From Argopecten irradians (taxonomy: Eukaryota; Mollusca; Bivalvia; Pectinida; Pectinidae), in contig NC_091145.1 of assembly GCF_041381155.1 (NCBI RefSeq), forward strand, positions 41,319,697-41,383,696: 64,000 bases of DNA. Reading direction: 5' to 3'. Each line of letters starts with the position of its first letter. Position 1 is the first letter of the stretch. The position numbers and the translations under genes are program-made. Below the pieces are notes generated by a model. That model was not told the DNA's origin. It searched no databases and saw only the letters and a program-made list of their open reading frames with translations. Positions 46,201 through 56,292 of the stretch are shown here, piece after piece.

Positions 46201-49200
46201 CATGATGAAGTAGCTGTATAGTGTATCTTACATGAGAATAGCTGTATAGTGTATCTTACATGAGAATAGCTGTATAGTGTATCTTACATGAGAATAGCTG
46301 TATAGTGTATCTTCATGAGAATAGCTGTTAGTGTGTATCTTACATGAGAATAGCTGTATAGTGTATCTTACATGAGAATAGCTGTATAGTGTATCTTACA
46401 TGAGAATAGCTGTATAGTGTATCTTACATGAGAATAGCTGTATAGTGTATCTTACATGAGAATAGCTGTATAGTGTATCTTACATGAGAATAGCTGTATA
46501 GTGTATCTTACATGAGAATAGCTGTATAGTGTATCTTACATGAGAATAGCTGTATAGTGTATCTTACATGAGAATAGCTGTATAGTGTATCTTACATGAG
46601 AATAGCTGTATAGTGTATCTTACATGAGAATAGCTGTATAGTGTATCTTACATGAGAATAGCTGTAGTGTATCTTACATGAGAATAGCTGTATAGTGTAT
46701 CTTACATGAGAATAGCTGTATAGTGTATCTTACATGAGAAGTTAGTGTATCTATGAGTATAGTGTATCTTACATGAGAATAGCTGTATAGTGTATCTTAC
46801 ATGAGAATAGCTGTATAGTGTATCTTACATGAGAATAGCTGTATAGTGTATCTTACATGAGAATAGCTGTATAGTGTATCTTACATGAGAATAGCTGTAT
46901 AGTGTATCTTACATGAGGATAGCTGTATAGTGTATCTTACACGAGAATAGCTGTATAGTGTATCTTACATGAGAATAGCTGTATAGTGTATCTTACATGA
47001 GAATAGCTGTATAGTGTATCTTACATGAGAATAGCTGTATAGTGTATCTTACATGAGAATAGCTGTATAGTGTATCTTACATGAGAGTAGCTGTATAGTG
47101 TATCTTACATGAGAATAGCTGTATAGTGTATCTTACATGAGAATAGCTGTATAGTGTATCTTACATGAGAATAGCTGTATAGTGTATCTTACATGAGAAT
47201 AGCTGTATAGTGTATCTTACATGAGAATAGCTGTATAGTGTATCTTACATGAGAATAGCTGTATAGTGTATCTTACATGAGAATAGCTGTATAGTGTATC
47301 TTACATGAGAATAGCTGTATAGTGTATCTTACATGAGAATAGCTGTATAGTGTATCTTACATGAGAATAGCTGTATAGTGTATCTTACATGAGAGTAGCT
47401 GTATAGTGTATCTTACATGAGAATAGCTGTATAGTGTATCTTACATGAGAGTAGCTGTATAGTGTATCTTACATGAGAATAGCTGTATAGTGTATCTTAC
47501 ATGAGAATAGCTGTATAGTGTATCTTACATGAGAATAGCTGTATAGTGTATCTTACATGAGAATAGCTGTATAGTGTATCTTACATGAGAATAGCTGTAT
47601 AGTGTATCTTACATGAGAATAGCTGTATAGTGTATCTTACATGAGAATAGCTGTATAGTGTATCTTACATGAGAATAGCTGTATAGTGTATCTTACATGA
47701 GAATAGCTGTATAGTGTATCTTACATGAGAATAGCTGTATAGTGTATCTTACATGAGAATAGCTGTATAGTGTATCTTACATGAGAATAGCTGTATAGTG
47801 TATCTTACATGAGAATAGCTGTATAGTGTATCTTACATGAGAATAGCTGTATAGTGTATCTTACATGAGAATAGCTGTATAGTGTATCTTACATGAGAAT
47901 AGCTGTAGTAGTGTATCTTACATGAGAATAGCTGTATAGTGTATCTTACATGAGAATAGCTGTATAGTGTATCTTACATGAGAATAGCTGTATAGTGTAT
48001 CTTACATGAGAATAGCTGTATAGTGTATCTTACATGAGAATAGCTGTATAGTGTATCTTACATGAGAATAGCTGTATAGTGTATCTTACATGAGAATAGC
48101 TGTATAGTGTATCTTACATGAGAATAGCTGTATAGTGTATCTTACATGAGAGTAGCTGTATAGTGTATCTTACATGAGAATAGCTGTATAGTGTATCTTA
48201 CATGTGAGAATAGCTGTATAGTGTATCTTACATGAGAATAGCTGTATAGTGTATCTTACATGAGAATAGCTGTATAGTGTATCTTACATGAGAATAGCTG
48301 TATAGTGTATCTTACATGAGAATAGCTGTATAGTGTATCTTACATGAGAATAGCTGTATAGTGTATCTTACATGAGAATAGCTGTATAGTGTATCTTACA
48401 TGAGAATAGCTGTGTAGTGTATCTTACATGAGAATAGCTGTATAGTGTATCTTACATGAGAATAGCTGTATAGTGTATCTTACATGAGAATAGCTGTATA
48501 GTGTATCTTACATGAGAATAGCTGTATAGTGTATCTTACATGAGAATAGCTGTATAGTGTATCTTACATGAGAATAGCTGTATAGTGTATCTTACATGAG
48601 AATAGCTGTATAGTGTATCTTACATGAGAATAGCTGTATAGTGTATCTTACATGAGAATAGCTGTATGTGTATCTTACATGAGAGTAGCTGTATAGTGTA
48701 TCTTACATGAGAATAGCTGTATAGTGTATCTTACATGAGAGTAGCTGTATAGTGTATCTTACATGAGAGTAGCTGTATAGTGTATCTTATATGAGAATAG
48801 CTGTTGTGTATCTTACATGAGAATAGCTGTAGTATATCTTACATGAGAGTAGCTGTAATCAAATATCTTTGCAAAGCTATCCATCATATTGTTGTCCTTA
48901 GTTTCCTTGTATACCATGAGGAATGCGATTAGAGCTTCATTATGGGCCCACCACAGTTTCATATCCCACTCGAGTTGAGTAGGCGACCAATTATCTACGT
49001 CCAGGAAGTACATCAGGCCTCCATAGGTCTGGTCCCAGCCGTACTTGAAAGGGTTGAGTATGAACTTCTCTATTGCCATCTTTTTCACATCATCTTTGCC
49101 TTTCTTGATGGCGTGTTGTAGGAGGAACCACCCTGCCTCTATGGAGTGGCCGGGGAGCATCAGTCTGCCCATGCTACCTGGGAGTTCCTCACCCCCGGGG

Positions 49201-52200
49201 CTGACATTCTCTAGGATCACAGTGCCATCCCTCTGTAACAAATCATACATTTTATCAATTCAAAGGGGCATTAAGGTAATTTGATATTGGGTTGAACGTT
49301 TTCAGCATTATACTCTTTTCTCAGCAATATATTAATGTTTCTCTTTATAAATCCCCCTCTATAAGCACTTTTGCTATCTGAGCTTTTGCCTCGGTGAGGA
49401 AGACTCGCTTCAATCCCCATACCAGGGAGTGTATTTTTTATACTTGGATGTGTTTCTTGACTTCTGTTAGACACCAGCCTGAGAGATTTCTATACCTGGA
49501 TGTGTTTCTTGACTTCTGCTAGACACCAGCCTGAGAGATTTCTATAACTGGATGTGTTTCTTGACTTCTGTTAGACACTAGCCTGAGAGATTTCTATACC
49601 TGGATGTGTTTCTTGACTTCTGTTAGACACCAGCCTGAGAGATTTCTATACCTGGATGTGTTTCTTGACTTCTGTTAGACACCAGCCTGAGAGATTTCTA
49701 TACCTGGATGTGTTTCTTGACTTCTGTTAGACACCAGCCTGAGAGATTTCTATACCTGGATACCTGGATGTGTTTCTTGACTTCTGTTAGACACCAGCCT
49801 GAGAGATTTCTATACCTGGATGTGTTTCTTGACTTCTGTTAGACACTAGCCTGAGAGATTTCTATACCTGGATGTGTTTCTTGACTTCTGTTAGACACTA
49901 GCCTGAGAGATTTCTATACCTGGATGTGTTTCTTGACTTCTGTTAGACACTAGCCTGAGAGATTTCTATACCTGGATGTGTTTCTTGACTTCTGTTAGAC
50001 ACCAGTTTGATAGATTTCTATACCTGGATGTTTCTTGACTTCTGTTAGACACCAGTTTGATAGATTTCTATACCTGGATGTGTTTCTTGACTTCTGTTAG
50101 ACACCATTCTGTGAGATCGCTGTACTTGGTTTCCAGTTTTGGGTCCACAGTCTCCAGCTGATCCATTAGACACAGCAGCATCATGGGTACAGCAAGTGAG
50201 CTAATGGGCACTGCCCCCTCCATAGCAGGCTGTCCTAAGTCTGTGTCATCCTCACGAACCCAGTACACAATCTTATCCATCATTTGTAATGCCTCTGTCT
50301 ATGAACACAATCAAAAACAAAATTATATAGCTTTTATGATCTGTCATTAGTCAAAGACACTAGGCGCCTCGTTTGGAGAAAATTGTAAAATGAAAATAAG
50401 AAGTTGCATTTTATGAAGGGACTTGAATGTAAAACCTTATTTGGTTTGTTGATTTTTTATCAGCAAATAGAGAAGCTACTGTCAAAATTTAAAACAATGT
50501 AAATTCACCACTTCATTTTTCCAAGCAATCTCACAACCTATGAAACTACAAAAAGATCAGGGAACAAAAACAATCATGAATCTTGTTATAATTCAAAATG
50601 GCCACCTCTAGGCAATCTTATATTTGGCTCTACCTCAAAATCAAAATGGTACTATTAGTCTACATCTATATGAATTTTAAGAGAAAGAATCCTTCAATAT
50701 TTTATCAACGATAAAAGCAGCAAACTTCATTTGTCAAAATTTAATATGGCCATTTCTTGACCATGTTCAATTCCTTTAGCACTTCTGAGAAAATCTGATT
50801 TTCTATACCGCATATGTCGAGTCTCCACTTGCTCTGCCCATCTCCGACAGAGCCATCAAATAGAAACACTCAGAGAAGATAGAACGCTGGTTCTTCACTG
50901 CTTTGCCATCCTGTGTCAGCACCAGGTGGCACTTGGAAGTCTGGGGATCTTTGGCATATTTTTGAAGAAACTTCATGCCTAAAATTATCGTGCAAATATA
51001 TAAGTAAAGTTGTATGTTTTTGTATTGTGAACCATTTATTTCATTAATATTATACCAGAACACAATAAGATAACTGTCTGCTTTAAAAGATTGGATAATT
51101 CTAATTTCTCTGTTTTCCTTTTTTGAAAACCACTTACCGTATTCGACCCAATGAGCGCCCAGAACGCTTAAAAAATGATAAAAATGAAAAGGTGCTAATA
51201 ATTCAAAATTATTGCAAATCTATACCGTTTTATGTAGTTTTGGTCTTTATTTATGCCTGGGAAATTAAAATTGAGGCCTCAAAAAGGGGAGGGGCACTTC
51301 TAGGGACATGGGCGCTAATTAGGTCGAATACGGTACATGGAACAGTAACATATGAAACCTAAGGTCACATTCAAGGTATCAAAAAACATGTAAGATAACA
51401 GCGTACAAGGTAGCCAATGCAGCAAAAGTCTTAAGATTTCTGATGGAAATAAACCTGTGTTATAGGATAGTAAGTGGGACAATATGTCATGGAGATAAGC
51501 CAAAACTGTACAATTTGTGGGAGAGAGAATTGTATGGAGGCTCATCACTTTGTATAGTTTGAATTTTTAAGACATTTAAGTCATGTCCTAGGCTTGGTTA
51601 TAACCAGAACAAGGATGGTAAGCCCCATCACTCAATCAACACATTTAAGTCGTTTCCTAGGCTTGGTTATAACCAGAGCAAGGATGGTAAGCCCCATCAC
51701 TCAATCAAGACATTTAAGTCGTGTCCTAGGCTTGGTTATAACCAGAGCAAGGATGGTAAGCCCCCATCACTCAATCAACACATTTAAGTCGCGTCCTAGG
51801 CTTGGTTATAACCAGAAAAAGGATGGTAAGCCCCATCACTCAATCAACACAATTAAGTCGCGTCCTAGGCTTGGTTATGACCAGAAAAAGGATGGTAAGT
51901 CCCATCACTCAATCAACACATTTAAGTCGCGTCCTAGGCTTGGTTATAACCAGAAAAAGGATGGTAAGCCCCATCACTCAATCAACACATTTAAGTCGCG
52001 TCCTAGGCTTGGTTATAACTTATAACCAGAAAAAGGATGGTAAGCCCCATCACTCAATCAACACATTTAAGTCGCGTCCTAGGCTTGGTTATAACCAGAA
52101 CAAGGATGTTAAGTAGGCCTGTTATGTGGAACTGAACCAAATGATGGAGGAGAGGTGAATTATACTTGTATGAGTGAAGGAGAAGGATAATGAGAAGAGT

Positions 52201-54481
52201 TGTTGACTGAGTAGTGATGAACCAACCTTTTAAAGCTGCCTGTAGGATATCATCTCTTCTGAATCTCTCCACCTCATTGTACAGGCGGCAATATGTCCAT
52301 ACCTATGGAATTCATCATAATAGAAACGGTATCAAAACCCTGGTATTTATTATATTTACATCATACACCTGTCTCGCCTGTAAGTGTCACCATACACCTG
52401 TCTCCCCTGTAAGTGTCACCACACACCAGTCTCCCCTGTAACTGTCACAATACACCTGTCTCCCCTGCAACTGTCACCATACACTTGTCTCCCCTGTAAC
52501 TGTCACCATACACCTGTCTCCCATGTAAGTGTCACCATACACCTGTCTCCCCTGTAAGTGTCACCATACACCTGTCTCCCCTTTAAGTGTCACCATACAC
52601 CTGTCTCCCCTGTAAGTGTCACCATACACCTGTCTCCCCTGTAAGTGTCACCTTACACCTGTCTCCCCTGTAAGTGTCACCACACACCAGTCTCCCCTGT
52701 AAGTGTCACCATACACCTATCTCCCCTGTAACTGTCACCATACACCTGTCTCTCCTGTAACTGTCACCAAACACCTGTCTCCTCTGTAAGTGTCACCATA
52801 CACTTGTCTCCCCTGTAACTGTCCCCATACACCTGTCTCCCCTGTAAGTGTCACCATACACCTGTCTCCCCTGTAAGTGTCACCATACACCTGTCTCCCC
52901 TGTAAGTGTCATCATACACCTGTCTCCCCTGTAAGTGTCACCATACACCTGTCTCTCCTGTAAATGTCACCATACACCTGTCTCCCCCTGTAAGTGTCAC
53001 CATACACTTGTCTCCCCTGTAACTGTCACCATACACCTGTCTCCCCTGTAAGTATCACCATACACATGTCTCCCCTGTAAGTGTCAACATACACATGTCT
53101 CCTTGTATCCGTAACCAGTCACTTGTAAATCCTAAATGTTATATAATATTCTGTACATGATTTTGTCATACATTTCATATAGGTGAAGTTGCGCCAAATA
53201 TGTTTATTGACTGTCGAAGCATTATTATTACCTGTCTTGCCTGAAGCCATACGTGTTTCAAACGGTCATATACCTTTCCATCTTTACTGAGGCAGTTGAA
53301 AAATCCCCTGTTAACAACAAGCATACATGTACATATACGTCTGTCAATAGCTTAAAACGTATATGCACAGAGAACAAAAAAGATTTTAAATATGTCTAAG
53401 TAAATTATCTTTTTGTGGTGTTTTGTGTGTATGTGCATCCTCGATATTCCAGGGGTTCCAATCACTTACGATCTCTGTCTAGGGGTGTAGAGATCGGAAC
53501 CCCTGGAATATCGAGGATGGTGTAGGAGGGGGGCTACTAACTGGGTGAAGACTGGAACAGTATAATTACTCGCATTGCATGTGTTTTGTTTTCCTAAGTC
53601 AAATACAATTAGTTTATACCTGAACGCAATTCCCTGAGGGCAAGTGCCATACCTGGTTGTACCTTACTACTACTCAGTTAACACCACATAATACAGTATT
53701 AAACTTACAACAATAAATCAAAGGATTACAAATAACAATAACATCAAAAGTAAATAAATTGGTCATAGAATTTCAGTACGATGTTATTACATATTAAAAT
53801 GATTTAGCTTAATTTTGTAATCAAAATCTCGAATAATATAATAAATCGAATGTACACAAATGTTCTAATAAGCACTTTTTCCTTATGAAATTACTATAAA
53901 ACAAAGTTTTATGGTGAATATCCCAATTTCTTTAATTTTTCAAAATCTCATATTTTCTTGGGTGGTGGTGGGGGGGGGGGGTTAGTTTTAGCCTTATCTA
54001 AAATTCGTTTTCTACATTACTATTTACATCAGTTTACTGGAATCACTGGTCAGGAAGAGCAACCGGCTATATAGTGTTCGGAGGGTCACGGGTTCGAACC
54101 ATGATTTAGCCGGGCATTTCTCGATTCATCCTCGATATTCCAGGGGTTCTGATCACTTACGATATCTAGTGATCGGAAGCCCTGGAGTATCGAGGATGTT
54201 CTCGATTCTCTTACAAAGAAACCGTTACAAGTGGCTAATTCATGATGATTACCAAATGAACAGTTGACAAGATGGGACAATAAACATATAATCCGGGTTT
54301 TTTTGGTTTTTTTTATAATTTTATTATTGATTTTAATACGTAATCCCGATCCTTCGTACAACTGGATGTCCGTCAGTACTTACCCGTATGTTTCGTCATG
54401 TGAATGTTCTAACCAAAAATCCATGGTGCGGTCCAAATCGTTGGTTATCCGCTGGTAAAATTCATAAAGGCGGGCTGCCAT
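34208..54481 (-). CDS. RENBP: RENBP: N-acylglucosamine 2-epimerase (renin-binding protein), eight coding exons
   Basis: Coding exons in transcript order: 54481-54384, 53307-53232, 52302-52227, 50978-50809, 50298-50074, 49232-48843, 38888-38801, 34272-34208. All introns are GT/AG and phases join, giving 395 aa (mammalian ~420). The enzyme interconverts N-acetylglucosamine and N-acetylmannosamine in cytosolic amino-sugar/sialic acid metabolism; the mammalian protein also binds renin. It is an (alpha/alpha)6-barrel. Family landmarks in order: [15 protein letters not shown] (N-terminus), [50 protein letters not shown] (H244), [27 protein letters not shown], and CFHVPR (H378). H244 and H378 correspond to the two catalytic histidines described for bacterial homologues. 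The start is the Met aligning with the family N-terminus. Two minisatellites overlap its exon 5 and exon 6 donors. No frame break was seen, so it is probably functional. Confidence 0.95.
34273..34960. other. RENBP intron 7, 3' part
   Basis: A+T-rich intron sequence between exon 8 and the repeat at 34961; no gene recognised. Confidence 0.55.
35737..37104 (-). mobile_element. Tc1-family transposon, 1368 bp, TA-flanked
   Basis: Inverted termini begin CAGTGCCGTGCCAAAAGTAT at both ends, with TA at 35735-35736 and 37105-37106. It contains a Tc1 transposase frame on the minus strand and is inserted inside the TTA-flanked element within RENBP intron 7. Confidence 0.93.
35865..36896 (-). pseudogene. 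Tc1 transposase broken by one in-frame stop
   Basis: Start at MGRKGKEL (36896). The single frame runs to 35865 (344 codons including stops, the usual Tc1 length) and is interrupted only by a TAG at 36452-36450. N-terminal helix-turn-helix/paired-like DNA-binding region ([21 protein letters not shown]-like NRPRSGLPK). Catalytic DD34E residues are visible: first D in FSDESK (after the stop), second in DDNAPVH, and E in [10 protein letters not shown], with exactly 34 residues between the last two. The break falls between the DNA-binding and catalytic domains. Otherwise it looks young. As it stands the transposase would be truncated. Confidence 0.9.
37132..37434 (+). CDS. Unrecognised 100-aa ORF inside the TTA-flanked element
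   Basis: Starts [15 protein letters not shown] and runs acidic and polar ([31 protein letters not shown]). No family recognised. A related stretch encoding [10 protein letters not shown] lies on the other side of the nested Tc1 (about 35671-35700), so the Tc1 separates two partial duplicates. It may be a remnant of an element-encoded protein or chance coding. Not disrupted within this span. Confidence 0.35.
   Translation: MNVLIVTVRRGPTSLMSNTAIDAENDETFVDLFSRLVDINLSKITNASSDMRLDDIQAIKISTNQSRQDSTEISQNRNNTDIHYLTVGDDIETVLLEIYM
38889..39700. other. RENBP intron 6 between exon 7 and the 28-bp array
   Basis: Ordinary intron sequence upstream (in gene sense) of exon 7's TTTAAG acceptor; ORFs here are short and unsupported. 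Confidence 0.55.
39702..48856. repeat. 28-bp minisatellite array, about 325 units (9.1 kb)
   Basis: Plus-strand unit contains GTGTATCTTACATGAGAATA and GCTGTATA. Long stretches are perfect (for example 44840-45270 and 45310-46190), with short scrambled patches near 41630, 41960, 42055, 43860, 44460 and 46740. In RENBP sense each unit reads TACAGCTATTCTCAT|GTAAG, i.e. a copy of the exon 6 end and its donor. It fills RENBP intron 6 up to and including the real donor at 48843/48842. Confidence 0.97.
49438..50110. repeat. 52-bp minisatellite spanning RENBP exon 5 donor, about 13 units
   Basis: Plus-strand unit includes TATACCTGGATGTGTTTCTT, GACTTCTGTTAGACACCAG and CCTGAGAGATTTC. In gene sense each is CTAACAGAAGTCAAGAAACA, CATCCAG|GTATAGAAATC: the last ~33 coding bases of exon 5 plus its donor. 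Only the 50074 copy is joined to the rest of exon 5. One unit (about 49752) has an 8-base internal duplication. Confidence 0.95.
50299..50808. other. RENBP intron 4
   Basis: A+T-rich intron with weak matches to the AAAATGGCC..CTTCATTTGTCAAAAT type of repeat; no gene seen. Confidence 0.5.
51137..51333. mobile_element. 197-bp MITE with TA duplication
   Basis: Ends CCGTATTCGACCCAATGAGC and, inverted, CCGTATTCGACCTAATTAGC, followed inside by GCCC on both. TA at 51135-51136 and 51334-51335 marks a Tc1/mariner-type target. Lies in RENBP intron 3; no coding capacity. Confidence 0.85.
51572..52121. repeat. 69-bp minisatellite, about 8 units
   Basis: Unit includes TCCTAGGCTTGGTTATAACC, AGAAAAAGGATGGTAAG and CACTCAATCAACACATTTAA. 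As 69 is divisible by 3, one plus-strand frame stays open (51594-52025) and repeats a 23-residue motif with [18 protein letters not shown]. This is antisense to RENBP intron 3 and most likely not a gene. Confidence 0.92.
52363..53107. repeat. 29-bp minisatellite, about 25 units
   Basis: Unit includes CACCATACACCTGTCTCCCC and TGTAAGTGT, with common G/C variation at AGTGTC/ACTGTC. Lies in RENBP intron 2, 125 bases from the exon 2 donor. Confidence 0.93.
53425..53520. repeat. Palindromic foldback element, copy 1
   Basis: Left arm CATCCTCGATATTCCAGGGG and right arm CCCCTGGAATATCGAGGATG are exact inverse complements around an ATCACTTACGATCTC..GTAGAGATC loop. About 90 bp, RENBP intron 1. Confidence 0.9.
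53930..54115. other. RENBP intron 1 segment: G-rich run and tRNA-like fragment
   Basis: A GGTGGTGG(G)n tract is at 53960-53982. At 54050-54110 ACTGGTCAGGAAGAGC and GGGTTCGAACC look like A- and B-box remnants of a tRNA-derived SINE. No intact cloverleaf. Confidence 0.35.
54126..54200. repeat. Palindromic foldback element, copy 2
   Basis: CATCCTCGATATTCCAGGGG on the left and CCCTGGAGTATCGAGGATG on the right; the loop retains ATCACTTACGAT. Slightly diverged relative of the copy at 53425. RENBP intron 1. Confidence 0.85.
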
Positions 54482-54924
54482 TTCTGTGAAACACCACGCA
54501 TGCAGTAAATAAATTGAATAGATAGGATGGTGGTAATATTGGTCGATACCATTCGTTTTTAAAAGGTACCTTGAGTCGTCCACACCGGCTCGATTGCGAA
54601 AAAATCTTATGAAAAAAAGGGTATATATATAATAATATGTATAACAGATACCCATTTTTCGCAATCGAGTCCCTGTGCATGTTATGTCGCAAAATACAAT
54701 ACAGATATCTCTATCATTTCTTTTTAAATAAACTTAGGAAACGATTACTTGATACATGCCCATAGCAGAAAGTTTGCTACGAGCCAACGTTTGAACCCAG
54801 CAACTCCGCTATCTTTGTAAAGATATGAAGATATATGTGCTTAAAAGTAGAGATTTTTTTTAATTTATAATACAGATATCTGTAATTTCATCATACATGA
54901 TATATGATTTAGCTGCAATATTGC

Positions 54925-56080
54925 ATCCTTGATACTCTAGACAGGGGCGTAGGAAGCGGGGGGGGGGGGCATGGGGGCAACTGCCCCCCTCCCCCCTCCC
55001 CCCCTGTTCCCCAGGACGGGGGGGCAAACAAGTCTTTTTGCCCCCCCCATTTTCGCCGACTGAAATTTTCTAAAAATGCTTATTTGAGAGAAAAAAGGGT
55101 CCTCCTGCACATTTTTCATATTTCATTCTAGAAAATTTTCCGCTGCGCGGCGCATTTCCTAAAACGTTCAAGCACATAATGTCAAACCTTAAATAGTAAA
55201 AATTCAATACACACGAACTAGACTAAAAATGTCCATCAAGGGGTACTATTTAAAAAATGCTCTTAAAAGATCAATTTGTTTATATGTCTTAGCGAGACAA
55301 TTAATTTATTTTTTATGTTACACAACAATGTGCCGATGGTGTGAAGCCGGTATATTCAGATCGAGTAGGGTTGCATAATGTTATGACGACACAATTATCA
55401 TTTCTAAATGCAGGTAGCTTTAAATCGAAAAATAACCATGTTAAGAACGCTTTATAATCATTAAAATACATCGTAAAACTCATCTCAGTCATTCTAAATC
55501 GTATTTTTTTCCTCGGGGGAGACCCCCGGAACTCCCCTATCACCAAATTCTCGCGCCTTTGGGTGCTCGCAAATTCATCAAAATGCATCGTAAAACTCAT
55601 CTCAGCCATTCTAAATCGTATTGTTTTCCCCCGGGGAGACCCTCCGACCCCCAAACACCAAAATCTTGCTCTTTCGGGCGCTCGCAAAATCATCAAAATA
55701 CATTGTAAAACTCATCTCAGCCATTCTAAATTACAATATTTTTTCTCGGGGTTCACCCTCAGACCCCTAAAACACCAAAACCTCGCGCCTTCGTCGACGC
55801 TCACACCCTAATTTGGCCAATTTACGTATTCGTTAATTTCCTTTTAGCGACCCCACTGCCTATATATGTGTACAATGATTAAATTTAATGATATATGAAA
55901 AATGTACATAAAGCATATATGGTTTGGAGTTGAATTAATCTCCTCCTGAAGGTGCGGCGGCGGCGGGGAGGGGTTACAAAGTATTGAGGATTTTTGCCCC
56001 CCCCCCCCTATAACGTTTCATCTTCTTACGCCACTGCTAGGGTACGATCTCTACACCCCTGGACTATCTCATAGTAAAAT
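54925..56080. repeat. Foldback element copy 3, split by a hAT-like insertion
   Basis: The left remnant GCATCCTTGATACTCTAGA (54925-54943) resumes as CTAGGGTACGATCTCTACAC and CCCTGGACTATC at 56038. Together they resemble the foldback at 53425. The interruption is the element at 54944-56037. Confidence 0.6.
54944..56037. mobile_element. hAT-like non-autonomous element with ~120-bp internal repeats
   Basis: Left end CAGGGGCGTAGGAAGCGG followed by a G run and C-rich tract; right end, inverted, CAGTGGCGTAAGAAGATG, also next to a C run. CTAGA/CTAGG flank it. Inside (about 55440-55810) three ~120-bp units carry GTAAAACTCATCTCAGCCAT and TTCTAAATCGTATT. No transposase; the minus-strand ORF here only reads these repeats. 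Confidence 0.6.
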
Positions 56081-56227
56081 TGAAGGCAGCTCAGCGGAAA
56101 ACATTTAACCAATCACAGGCTAGCAAAGATTTCCTTTGAAGATCAAAGCCACACAGTCAGCCAAAGTTTACCGTTAAACGGCTCTTTTGATCAAAGGACT
56201 GAATTACCTGTACTGTTCGGTTGCCTC

Positions 56228-56292
56228 CAGTTTGTCCAGGGGTGTGTAGAGATCGTAAGTGATCGAAACCCCTGGAATATCGAGAATGCAAT
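56228..56292. repeat. Palindromic foldback element, copy 4 (partial)
   Basis: GTCCAGGGGTGTGTAGAGATC, GTAAGTGATCGAAACCCC and TGGAATATCGAGAATGCAA match the right half and loop of the 53425 foldback. Lies between RENBP and the hnRNP gene. Confidence 0.7.

Noticed and set aside
39702..48856. Possible CRISPR array because of hundreds of short direct repeats
   Set aside because: There are no spacers: units are directly abutting and identical. The setting is a eukaryotic intron and no cas genes exist.
54050..54115. tRNA gene on the plus strand (GGGTTCGAACC)
   Set aside because: An A-box-like segment is present but stems do not pair well; kept only as a low-confidence SINE remnant.
54384..54664. 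Longer RENBP N-terminus starting at the Met at 54664
   Set aside because: The extra 61 residues are low-complexity and unlike the family. The Met at 54481 aligns with the usual N-terminus and directly precedes the conserved region.
55313..55811. ORFs on both strands with 'RFRMTEMSFTM' repeats
   Set aside because: They read through the ~120-bp tandem units inside the hAT-like element; no conserved protein features.
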